DNA of 64,000 nt from an uncultured Eubacteriales bacterium (GTDB lineage Bacteria; Bacillota; Clostridia; Christensenellales; CAG-138). Every line of letters starts with the position of its first letter. Within the stretch, counting starts at the first letter, position 1. The notes beneath the pieces were generated by a model that saw only the letters and a program-made list of their open reading frames with translations, did not search any database and had not been told where the DNA came from. This document shows positions 24,937-33,099 of this stretch, one piece after another. The stretch spans positions 62,001 through 126,000 of the forward strand of contig CADBYI010000011.1 in assembly GCA_902798825.1 (NCBI GenBank), in the 5' to 3' direction. The position numbers and the translations under genes were made by a program.

Positions 24937-24961
24937 CCCGTTGTTCGATTGAGTTATGCGC

Positions 24962-27643
24962 TTATCCTGCCGGTTTTACCATCTTCACCGTGGCAGCCTT
25001 GGACAGTTTCGTGCCGCCCCTGCCGCTGACCTGGCAGGCGAACTGATATCCCGCCATGCCCGCCTGCACGTCCACCATGTAGCTGGTGCCCGTGGCACCC
25101 TGGATGGGTCGCCAGGCAGAACGGGAGTTGGGCCGCATAAGCCATTGATATCTGTCCGCACCCTGGGCCGTGATGGTCAGCATCACCTTTGCCCCGGGCA
25201 CGCTGACTTTGTTCCACTTGGGCTGCTTACGTATCTTCAGCTGCTCATAGACGTAGAGCTCATAGATATCCGTGTAGGTGATGCCCGAACGGCTGATCAC
25301 CCGGCACCGATACTGGAACCCGTCCATCGCTTTGAGGGCCTTCACGGTGAGCTTCTGTTTTGTGCCCTTCCTTCCCAGAGATTGCCAGGGGGCAAATCTG
25401 TCGGCCCGCACATACCACTGATATTTGGCCTTCTTCACCTTGGGCGCCAGGAGCTTCACGCTCTTCTTGGCCCGGACCTTTTTAATGGTGGCAGGCTCCG
25501 GTGTGGGGGTCGGCGCTGGGGTAGGTTTGGGGGTGGGGTTGGCTGTGGGCTTGGGGGTAGCCGCAGGCGCTTGGGTAGCCGTAGGCGCCTGTGTCGCCGC
25601 GGGCGCTTGGGTGGCTGTAGGCGCCTGGGTCGGTAGCGGCGCCGTCTGCCGCGTTTCACGGCTCAGCTCCTCGTTGCAGGCGGTGCAATACACCACCTCG
25701 TCATAGCTGCCCCCTGCCGTGGTGGTGGCGGGCACCTCATTCTCCCTGACCGCCTGGCCAGGGGTGTGGGTGTGGTTCTTGGTCCAGTGCGCATAGAGGG
25801 TGTGCGCCACGGTGGCAGTGACGCGGGTGGTGGTGGTGACCAGCGTGCCGCCGTCCTTGGCCGTGTACCAACCGTCAAAGGTCAAGTCGGTTCGCGTAGC
25901 CTCGGGCAGGGCTCCATAGGTTTCGCCGCCGATCACGGACTTGGACGCCGTGGCACACTTGCCGCCATTGGGATCAAAGGTGACCTGGAAGGGCTTCACA
26001 GAGCTCTTATACCGGTATACCGTCCGGGTCTCCTCCTTCCGGGTGTCGCCGGTCGAATAGCGGGTCATGGTCCAGTCGGACCAATCGGACCAGGTTGCAA
26101 CGGGGTCGGAGCCGGTGTATTCCGTGTAAGTCTGGCGGTAGACCGGGATACGCCACCACCAATAGCTTTCTGCACAGGCTCCCCCATTATCTAGCCGATA
26201 AACGCTCGAATCACCCGAATACGGCGTTCCTTCTTCTGTGCTGAAGAACCCGTGGAAGGCGACATAGGGAGATTCATAATGGTCTTCGATCAATCTGTTT
26301 GTCGGTCCGTTTGTGATCTCGTTCCGGCACCAGTGCCAATAGATATACCCATTGGCGGCGGTCGTGGCCTCCACCTTCTTGTTGCCGGAAACGCCCACCG
26401 TCTTGGGGGTCTTGTTGTACTTGCTGTACAGGCTGTGGGAGGTGTTGAAACCGGAGGGCCAGCTCTGCACATAGTCGATGGTGCCGCTGCCGGTCTTGGT
26501 CCAGCCGCCGGTGATGGTCTTTTCGGCATAGCGGTATTGAGTGGCAGTTTCTATCTGATCCTCATAGATCGTATCCGGCTTCTTTGTGCTCCAGCCCTCC
26601 AAATCCTCCTTCTGCCACAGAGCATAGAGGGTCACATTTCCGCCGGGGGTGTAGCTACCCGTCTTGCCGGAGGAAGCGGTGCTGCTGGTGCCCCACCCTT
26701 TGAAGGTGTATCCGTACCGCGTAGGGGTGGGCAGCGTCACGGAAGCGGTGGAGGTGCTGCTGTTCCATTGGGCGAACAGCGTCACGTTGGCGTCGGCGGC
26801 GTAGCTGGCGCCGGCGGCATAGGCGGTGCCGGTGCCGTCCTTCTTCGTATTCCAATTCTTGAAGGTATATTTGGTCGTCCGGGCGGCGGTCAGGGAGGCG
26901 GTGCTCACATTGCCGCCGTTGGCGTTCAAAGTGACCTTGTAACTGCCGGCAGAAGCGCTGCTGCGGGTGGGCTTGGTGCCGGACAGGGTCAGGGCCTTAC
27001 CTGCAGTCTTTGTTTGGTTGCCCGGCGCGCCGGTGCCACCGTTGGCGTCGTAGGAAATAGTGTAGGTGTCTACCGACTGCTTGAAATAGTTGAATCGAAT
27101 AAAATGTTCGGCATAATAAGAAGCTGTACTTCCCCACCTAACGCCATAATTAACAGTGGGTTTAACTCCACCAGACATTTCAATAATATCAGCAGAGGTG
27201 CTTCCATATACCACTAAAACAATTCCTACGTGGCCATAACCATATCCTGCGCTGTCGGTTTCGCTCACAAACAGATCGCCGGGTTTGGGAACAGTTGAAG
27301 AAGTCCTTGGTATAATTGTCCAGTTGTCATTCCCCTCCAGATAGTTATCATAAGACTTTGCCATTGTTGTTGTGTAAGGATTTTTAAGACACCATGGATC
27401 ACTATAATCTCCATTAGTCCTCAACCAAAGATAATTGATATATGCAGTCGCTAAATCCGTGCACCACAATCCGTTTCCATCAATATCACAGCTGGACTCG
27501 GCTCGGTTTTGTTGATCACGTGCCCAACTTACTGCGTCGCTCTGCGTAATGCCATCTGCCGCTAATGAAAACTCTGGCACCACCGCTACCAGCATCACCA
27601 GGCACAGCAGCGCTGCTAAACTCCTTCTCCATCCCTTGCCCAT
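24962..27643 (-). CDS. Large secreted CHAP-domain protein with InlB B-repeats
   Basis: The product has 893 residues from ATG 27643 behind GGGAGGAATTCGG. A signal peptide (1-29) is followed by a CHAP-type amidase/peptidase domain (about 35-185) with Cys61 (WCTD) and His138 (GHVG). Listeria-Bacteroides (InlB B) repeats come next: ISYDANGGTGAP, VTLNANGGNVS ending LFAQW, LYALW, and a later VTFDPNGGK ending LYAHW. A Pro-Thr-Ala linker of TQAPAA units precedes Ig-like segments with YQWYV and YQWLM. It probably binds and cuts peptidoglycan outside the cell. Codons 1-185 are much richer in A+T than the rest. Confidence 0.85.
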   Translation of the reverse strand: MGKGWRRSLAALLCLVMLVAVVPEFSLAADGITQSDAVSWARDQQNRAESSCDIDGNGLWCTDLATAYINYLWLRTNGDYSDPWCLKNPYTTTMAKSYDNYLEGNDNWTIIPRTSSTVPKPGDLFVSETDSAGYGYGHVGIVLVVYGSTSADIIEMSGGVKPTVNYGVRWGSTASYYAEHFIRFNYFKQSVDTYTISYDANGGTGAPGNQTKTAGKALTLSGTKPTRSSASAGSYKVTLNANGGNVSTASLTAARTTKYTFKNWNTKKDGTGTAYAAGASYAADANVTLFAQWNSSTSTASVTLPTPTRYGYTFKGWGTSSTASSGKTGSYTPGGNVTLYALWQKEDLEGWSTKKPDTIYEDQIETATQYRYAEKTITGGWTKTGSGTIDYVQSWPSGFNTSHSLYSKYNKTPKTVGVSGNKKVEATTAANGYIYWHWCRNEITNGPTNRLIEDHYESPYVAFHGFFSTEEGTPYSGDSSVYRLDNGGACAESYWWWRIPVYRQTYTEYTGSDPVATWSDWSDWTMTRYSTGDTRKEETRTVYRYKSSVKPFQVTFDPNGGKCATASKSVIGGETYGALPEATRTDLTFDGWYTAKDGGTLVTTTTRVTATVAHTLYAHWTKNHTHTPGQAVRENEVPATTTAGGSYDEVVYCTACNEELSRETRQTAPLPTQAPTATQAPAATQAPTATQAPAATPKPTANPTPKPTPAPTPTPEPATIKKVRAKKSVKLLAPKVKKAKYQWYVRADRFAPWQSLGRKGTKQKLTVKALKAMDGFQYRCRVISRSGITYTDIYELYVYEQLKIRKQPKWNKVSVPGAKVMLTITAQGADRYQWLMRPNSRSAWRPIQGATGTSYMVDVQAGMAGYQFACQVSGRGGTKLSKAATVKMVKPAG

Positions 27644-27674
27644 CCGAATTCCTCCCATGCTTCTTGTTTTTATC

Positions 27675-27703
27675 AGTATAACATGCCTTTTTGTATATAT
27701 CAA
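27675..27703 (-). promoter_or_regulatory. Promoter of the CHAP/InlB-repeat gene
   Basis: TTGATA (27698-27703), 17-nt spacer, TATACT (27675-27680) on the minus strand, about 25 nt upstream of the ribosome site. Confidence 0.75.
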
Positions 27704-27735
27704 TCTTGATTTGACGGTTATATATAGGCTCGCAT

Positions 27736-27912
27736 ATGCTGTTTCATGCGATAATCCAGACAGGCGAAGACGGCATCCTCCCATTCGACAACAGGCAGCC
27801 CTATGGCGAGCCGGGCTATGCCATGGCCGCCGCACTGCATATCGGACCCATACGCCGTTTGGTTCGGATGGACGAGAATACGATAGCGGCCGGGAAATTC
27901 CCGGCCGCTTAG
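27736..27912 (+). CDS. Possible 58-codon ORF or gene remnant
   Basis: An open frame from ATG 27736 to TAG 27912 would encode a 58-residue peptide containing LPFDNRQPYGEPGYAMAAAL and ending KFPAA. It has no visible ribosome site, and its last codons form a perfect 23-nt palindrome. The composition looks protein-like and I do not recognise it. It may be a fragment of a lost gene or a chance frame. Confidence 0.2.
   Translation: MLFHAIIQTGEDGILPFDNRQPYGEPGYAMAAALHIGPIRRLVRMDENTIAAGKFPAA
27886..27908. terminator. GC-rich palindrome between divergent-looking units
   Basis: An 11-bp perfect stem with one central base (27886-27896 and 27898-27908, arm GCGGCCGGGAA). It lies about 30 nt past the stop of the minus-strand Thr-Pro-repeat gene and probably ends that transcript, although the following TATCGTATTC is a poor uridine tract. 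Confidence 0.5.
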
Positions 27913-27938
27913 CGTATAAGGATATCATAAGCACACCC

Positions 27939-29216
27939 TCACGCCCCGTATTCCACTGTCTTCACGTCCGTGCGGAGGGTGTCGGGGTAGTGGATCAGGC
28001 GGCGCGTGATGGTGATTTCCACGGTGCCCGCCTCCGGCAGGGAGGCCGGCCGGGGGACCACCAGGGCGTAGGCATAGCGGGTGCCCTGGGAATAGGCGAC
28101 CTCGGTCCGCTCCAGATGGGCGCCCTCGCCGGAGATCATCTGGCCGTCGGCCAGGATCGTGACGGCCACGTCCCCGGGGCCAAGGGTCAGGCCCTGGCCG
28201 TAGGCCACGTTCAACGCCCCGTAGGGAGAGGGATCGATGCGGATGACGAAGGCGTCGGGATAGGTGGTCTCCTCCATAAAGTAGCTCAGGAAGTCCTCCG
28301 AGGGGTCCTTGAGATCGTAGCGGCCGCTGATCCACAGCTCATCGGCAGGCTCCGCCCGCTCGGTGAAGGTCTCCTCCGCCCCGTCGCTGCCGGTAACGGT
28401 ATAGGTCACCTCCAGGATCGGGTCGGGCTCGTAGCCCTGGCGCAGCAGGTCCACGTGGCTTTGCACATATTCCTCGGTAAACAGGTCGTAATCCAGGCGC
28501 TCGAACCGGCCCTGGGCGATCTCCTCCGCCGTCAGGGCGTGCTCCCAGAGAAGCTCTCCGCCGTGCCCCGGGTCCACCAGACGGACCGTGACGGCGGACA
28601 TCCGCGCCTGCCCCTCCAGCTCCACCGCCATATGATAGACCTCACTGGTCCGATAGAAGACCAGATGGGCGGCGGGGACGATCACCGGCTCCGGCGTGGG
28701 CGTGGCCGTGGGCTCCGGCGTGGGGGTCGGCGTCGGCGTCGGTGTGGGCGTAGGCGTCGGAGTAGGCGTAGGTTTCGGCGTGGGCGTAGGCGTTGGCGTC
28801 GGTGTGGGCGTAGGCGTTGGCGTCGGTGTTGGAGTAGGCGTAGGCGTCGGTGTGGGCGTCGGCATTGGCGTAGGCGTTGGCGTCGGTGTTGGAGTAGGCG
28901 TAGGTGTAGGTGTGGGGGTTGGCGTGGCCGTAGGCGTGGGCTCGGCGGTGGCAACGGCCGCCACCGCCAGGGGCGTGGGCGTGGGCTCAGGGACCGTCGT
29001 TTTCGCCTGGGGGAGGCCCAAAAGGCCCGCCACGGTCGCCAGACCCAGCGAGGCCATGACGCCCAGGAGGCGGCGCATCAGGGACTTTTTCTTCGCGACG
29101 GGCGCGCTCACCCGCCCGCTGCCGAATTCGGGCGGCGGCGGGGTGATGGGCTCCTGGACCGGCGAAAATTCCTCCGGGGGCCGACTATACTCCCTGTCGT
29201 TCCGGGCATCTCCCAT
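27939..29216 (-). CDS. Membrane-anchored protein with a long Thr-Pro repeat; function unknown
   Basis: Product of 425 residues. A charged cytoplasmic N-terminus (1-47) is followed by one membrane helix (about 49-68, [19 protein letters not shown]). About 95 residues of almost pure Thr-Pro dipeptides with scattered Ala, Met and Lys follow. The 255-residue outside domain (from about [16 protein letters not shown]) is predicted rich in beta-strands; I do not recognise it. The linker should span the cell wall. ATG 29216 lies 6 nt after the MscS stop without a clear ribosome site, so translation is probably coupled. Confidence 0.7.
   Translation of the reverse strand: MGDARNDREYSRPPEEFSPVQEPITPPPPEFGSGRVSAPVAKKKSLMRRLLGVMASLGLATVAGLLGLPQAKTTVPEPTPTPLAVAAVATAEPTPTATPTPTPTPTPTPTPTPTPTPMPTPTPTPTPTPTPTPTPTPTPTPTPTPTPKPTPTPTPTPTPTPTPTPTPEPTATPTPEPVIVPAAHLVFYRTSEVYHMAVELEGQARMSAVTVRLVDPGHGGELLWEHALTAEEIAQGRFERLDYDLFTEEYVQSHVDLLRQGYEPDPILEVTYTVTGSDGAEETFTERAEPADELWISGRYDLKDPSEDFLSYFMEETTYPDAFVIRIDPSPYGALNVAYGQGLTLGPGDVAVTILADGQMISGEGAHLERTEVAYSQGTRYAYALVVPRPASLPEAGTVEITITRRLIHYPDTLRTDVKTVEYGA
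28685..28985 (-). repeat. Low-complexity Thr-Pro coding repeat
   Basis: About 300 nt of a 6-nt period (ACNCCN on the minus strand) inside the preceding gene. Codon choice in the third base varies, which suggests selection on the protein or old slippage. The plus strand reads as a false poly Gly-Val frame. Confidence 0.85.
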
Positions 29217-29222
29217 AGGCGA

Positions 29223-30056
29223 TCACTTGCTGTGCACGTCCACCTGGGGGAAGGGGCACTCCACCCCCAGCTTACGGAAGCCCAGCCACAGGTCCCGGTT
29301 CAGGGTGCGGGCGCCGGAGTAGATGTCCTTTTCCGCCACCTCCACCACGAACCGCAGCACCACGGAGGATTCCGCCAGCTGCTGGACCCCCAGATACCGG
29401 GGGGCGGAGAGCATCACGTCCTTGCGCCGCTCTAAGATATCGTCCATGAGCTGGGGCAGCTTTTCCTCCAGGGCCTCCAGGTCCGTCTCATAGGGGATGG
29501 CGATGTCGCTGACCGCCCGGGACACGTTGTCGGAGCGGTTCAGGATGTTCTTCATTTCGGAGTTGTTGATGATCTTGATGTTTTCACCGGTGTCCATGAT
29601 GGAGGTGGTGCGGATGCCGATATCCTTCACCACGCCGCGGAAGCCGTTGACCTCCACGATGTCCCCCACGTTGTACTGGTTCTCAAAGATCAAAAAGATG
29701 CCGGTGACCACGTCGGCCACCAAGCTTTCCGCCCCAAAGCCCACGATGAGGGCCACTACCCCTACGCTGGCCACGATGGCGTTCACGTTGACCCCCAGGA
29801 TGGACAGGCCCCAGCAGAGGATCACCAGGGCCGCCACATAATGGAGCAGGCTGGACAGCAGGGAAATCAGGGTCATGGCCTGGCGCTCCTTGGGCTTGAA
29901 CAGGCCTAGCAGCATGCGCAGCAGCTGGGCGGCGAAGAGGACCATGGCGGCCATGGCCAGCGCCTGGATGACGGGATGGGCGAAGAGGAAACGATCCACC
30001 AGAGCAAAGACGACGAAGGCAACCAGATAGGTGAGCAGGGGTTTCACGTTCTTCAT
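29223..30056 (-). CDS. MscS-family mechanosensitive ion channel
   Basis: Small-conductance channel that releases solutes on osmotic downshock. The 277-residue protein has three to four N-terminal membrane helices and the pore-lining TM3 region (VIVASVGVVALIVGFGAESLVADVVTGIFL-like, about 105-135). The beta domain follows (NQYNVGDIVEVNGFRGVVKDIGIRTT), then a C-terminal alpha/beta vestibule. ATG 30056 follows AAAAGGAGATGCCCC. It precedes the Thr-Pro-repeat gene by 6 nt. Confidence 0.94.
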   Translation of the reverse strand: MKNVKPLLTYLVAFVVFALVDRFLFAHPVIQALAMAAMVLFAAQLLRMLLGLFKPKERQAMTLISLLSSLLHYVAALVILCWGLSILGVNVNAIVASVGVVALIVGFGAESLVADVVTGIFLIFENQYNVGDIVEVNGFRGVVKDIGIRTTSIMDTGENIKIINNSEMKNILNRSDNVSRAVSDIAIPYETDLEALEEKLPQLMDDILERRKDVMLSAPRYLGVQQLAESSVVLRFVVEVAEKDIYSGARTLNRDLWLGFRKLGVECPFPQVDVHSK

Positions 30057-30078
30057 GGGGCATCTCCTTTTGTTGTAT

Positions 30079-31299
30079 TCAGTTTGCGTAGGCTTTCACC
30101 AGGTTTAAAGCCACCTGGACGCACTGGTCCATCTCCTCCACGCACACGTGCTCGAAGGGGCCGTGGCAGGCATAGTCCCCGGTGCCCAGGTTGGGACAGG
30201 GCAGGCCCATGAAGGACAGGGTGGCCCCGTCGGTGCCGCCCCGGATGGGCTGGATCAGGGGCTCCACACCGGCGTCCCGGCAGGCGGCCACGGCGTTTTC
30301 GATCAGATGATAGTTGTCCGGGCGGATCTTCTCCACCATGTTCCGGTACTGGTCCCGAATGGTGAGCTCCACGGTGCCGGGGCCGTACTTTTCGTTTAGG
30401 AAGGCGGCGGCCTGCCGCAGCGTGGCCTTGCGGCTGTCGAACCGGGCCGCGCTGTGGTCCCGCACGATGTAGGAAAGGGTGGCCTTCTCCACGGTCCCGC
30501 CCATGTCGGTGAGATGGAAGAAGCCCTCATACCCCTCCGTGTGCTCGGGCCGCTCAGCGCCGGGCAGAAGGGCGTTCAGCTCCATGGCCACCTGAAGGGC
30601 GTTGATCATGACGCCCTTGGCGGAGCCGGGATGGACGTTCCGGCCGTGAACGGTGCATTTGGCGGCGCAGGCGTTGAAGTTTTCGAACTCGATCTCCCCC
30701 GCCTTGCCTCCGTCCAGGGTGTAGCCGAAGTCGCAGCCGAAGCCCTTGACGTCGAAGCCGTCGGGGCCGTGGCCGATCTCCTCGTCGGGGGTGAAGGCCA
30801 CGCCGATACGTCCGTGGGGGATATCCCCCTTTTGGAGTATCTCCACCAGGGTCATGATCTCCGCCACGCCCGCCTTGTCGTCGCCGCCCAGAACGGTGGT
30901 GCCGTCGGTGGTGATGAGGGTCTTGCCCTTTAGGTTCAGGAGGCTGGGAAAGTCCCTGGGGGACAGGACCCGCCCCGAATCGCCCAGGGGCAGATCGCCC
31001 CCGTCGTAATCATACACCAGGGTGGGCTGCACGTTCTCGCCGCAGAAGTCGGGGATGGTGTCCATATGGGCGATAAAGCCCAGCCTGGGCTTGTCCTCAT
31101 AGCCCTTCGTGGCGGGCAGGGAGCCGTAAACATAGCAGCTGTCGGTCACCCGGGCGTCCTTTACGCCCAGGTCAAGGAGCTCCTGCACCAGGAGCCGGGC
31201 CAGGTCGAACTGGCGCTCTGTGGAGGGGTTCCTGACGAAATCCTCGCTGCTGGCGGTGTGAATCCTGGCATAGGTGATGAAGCGTTCGTAGGCGCGCAT
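30079..31299 (-). CDS. pepT: Peptidase T (tripeptide aminopeptidase)
   Basis: M20B dizinc aminopeptidase that removes the N-terminal residue from tripeptides in the cytoplasm. The 406-residue product has zinc motifs GFIAHMDTIPD, LGGDDKAGVAEI and FTPDEEIGHG, and a C-terminal RGGTDGATLSFMG. ATG 31299 follows AAGGAGGACCCCCC. It lies 12 nt after the M3 peptidase gene, a peptide-degradation pair. Confidence 0.96.
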   Translation of the reverse strand: MRAYERFITYARIHTASSEDFVRNPSTERQFDLARLLVQELLDLGVKDARVTDSCYVYGSLPATKGYEDKPRLGFIAHMDTIPDFCGENVQPTLVYDYDGGDLPLGDSGRVLSPRDFPSLLNLKGKTLITTDGTTVLGGDDKAGVAEIMTLVEILQKGDIPHGRIGVAFTPDEEIGHGPDGFDVKGFGCDFGYTLDGGKAGEIEFENFNACAAKCTVHGRNVHPGSAKGVMINALQVAMELNALLPGAERPEHTEGYEGFFHLTDMGGTVEKATLSYIVRDHSAARFDSRKATLRQAAAFLNEKYGPGTVELTIRDQYRNMVEKIRPDNYHLIENAVAACRDAGVEPLIQPIRGGTDGATLSFMGLPCPNLGTGDYACHGPFEHVCVEEMDQCVQVALNLVKAYAN

Positions 31300-31311
31300 G
31301 GGGGGTCCTCC

Positions 31312-32975
31312 TTATTTGATCTTGGTCATGTCGCAGCCGTCCAGCCATTTGACCGCCGCTTCGCAGGCGGCCCTGAGGCCCTCGGGCTCGAAGGGATCGT
31401 CCAAACCGGCGGAGATGACCAGCTCCCGATAGGTCCGAGTGCCCGCCAGCTTCACCAGGTCATAATATCTCGCCCAGGCCTTTTCCCGATCCTGCTGCAT
31501 GAGGGCCCAGAGCTGCAGGGCCACGGACTGGGCCAGGCAGTAATCGATATAGTAGAAGGGGGACTCATAGATGTGGCTCTGGCGCTGCCAGGCCTTCCCC
31601 TCCCCCCAGAAGGGCATGTCGCCCAACCGTATCCAGGGCATGTATATCTTCGTCAGCTCCGCCCACTTTTCGTGGCGCTCATCGGGGGTCAGGTCCGGAT
31701 TCTCATAGATGATATGCTGGAAGTGGTCCACCATGGTGCCGTAGGGCAAAAAGGTGATGGCACCCGCCAGATGGGAATAGCGGTATTTGTCCGCGTCCTC
31801 GCCGAAGAAGTCCTCCGCCCAGGGCCAGGCGAAGAACTCCATGCTCATGGAGTGGATCTCCGCGCTCTCCATGGTGGGGTTCTGCAGCTCCCGGGGGAAG
31901 ACGTTGCGGGCCGTGTAATAGGCAAAGGCGTGGCCGCCCTCATGGGTCAGCACCTCCACGTCCCCCTGGGTGCCGTTGAAGTTGGCGAAGATGAAGGGGG
32001 CCCTGTAGTCGGGCAGATCGTTGCAGTAGCCGCCGCCCTCCTTGCCCTTGCGGGCGAGGACGTCCATGAGCTCGTTTTTGAACATGAAGTCGATGAACTC
32101 CGCGGTCTCGGGGGAAAGCTCATGGTAGAACTTTTTGCCGGCGGCCAAAATATGAACATGGGGGCCGTGTCGGCATAGCTCAGGGGATAGGGCACGTTCA
32201 GGCGCTTGGCCTGCTCCCGATAGAGCCGATCCGCCACGGGCACCACGTATTCGATGATGGCCTTGCGAAACTTCTTTACATCCGCTTCGGTGTAGCAATT
32301 GCGCTCCATGCGATCGTACCCCAGGGGCACATAGGTCTCATAGCCCAGCTCCCGGCCCATCTTCGTGCGCAGGGCGGTGAGCTTGTCATAGATGCCATCG
32401 AGCTCCTGCTGATGCTCGGAATAGAAGTCCGCCTGGGCCAGCCAGGCCTTTTTGCGCATGGCCGAATCCGTGCTCTCCTTATAGGCTCCCACCTGGGCCA
32501 GATTCAGCACCTGCCCCTCGAAGGGGATCTGGGCGGAGGCCAGCAGCTTTCCGTAGGCGGTGGTGAGCTTGTTCTCCTCCTGCATATAGGGAATGAGCTT
32601 GGGGTCGAAGGAGCGGAGCCGAATGCCGATGTTGGTAAAGAGCAGCGTCCCATACTTTCGTTCAAAGTCCGGCCGGAAGGGGGACGCATACAGGGCCCCG
32701 TAGACCCACTGGCGGATCTCCTCCAGCTGGGGAAGGATCTCGTTGAGGCAGTCCACCTCCTGGGAATAGTATTCGTCCTCCGTGTCCACGGAATGACGGA
32801 TGAAGCACAGGTTCACCGCCGTGTCCACGCTGAAAAAGACCTTCTCCAGGGCGTCGAAGGCCCGGTCCGCTTCCTCGAAGCTTTGGGCGCTTTTCAGCTC
32901 CTCCACGTGCTCTGCGATCATCTCTCCCAGAAACTCCAGATCCGGGCGAACATAGGGCATATCCGAAAACAGCAT
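31312..32975 (-). pseudogene. M3-family oligoendopeptidase interrupted by a single frameshift
   Basis: Two overlapping frames make one M3 metallopeptidase. The upstream frame runs from ATG 32975 (MLFSDMPYVRPDLEFLG) to about NVPYPLSYADTAPMFIF. The downstream frame resumes at AAGKKFYHELSPETAEF and holds the zinc motif VEVLTHEGGHAFAYY. The break is at an oligo-T run on the coding strand (32147-32150). One extra T there would restore a 554-residue protein of normal length. Either a recent 1-nt deletion or a sequence error is likely; the rest looks under selection. The ribosome site is GGAGGAGGCCT. Confidence 0.85.
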
Positions 32976-33009
32976 AGGCCTCCTCCTTTATATCGGGATA
33001 GTTACAGTT

Positions 33010-33038
33010 AGTATACACCCATATCTAAATAAACACAA
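33010..33038 (-). promoter_or_regulatory. M3 peptidase-pepT promoter
   Basis: TTGTGT (33033-33038), 17-nt spacer, TATACT (33010-33015) on the minus strand. Its -35 lies 4 nt from the -35 of the divergent DUF1846 promoter. Confidence 0.7.
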
Positions 33039-33042
33039 GTTC

Positions 33043-33071
33043 TTGAAAAAAGCGGGGGCTTTGTATATAAT
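33043..33071 (+). promoter_or_regulatory. DUF1846 gene promoter
   Basis: TTGAAA (33043-33048), 17-nt spacer, consensus TATAAT (33066-33071), followed by a roughly 22-nt leader with GGGGAGG. Confidence 0.85.
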
Positions 33072-33099
33072 GTGCTGTATATTTGGGGAGGTATGGTAC

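Larger units (their letters stand above)
24417..24961. other. Intergenic block of repeats, no gene
   Basis: The 545-nt gap holds the roughly 171-nt tandem repeat described separately and the terminator of the secreted CHAP protein. Short open frames here are translations of the repeat (for example repeated RSSRACRGICER) and have no ribosome sites. Confidence 0.75.

Noticed and set aside
28696-29322. Plus-strand poly Gly-Val protein of about 200 residues
   Set aside because: It is the complement of the Thr-Pro codon repeat of the minus-strand gene.
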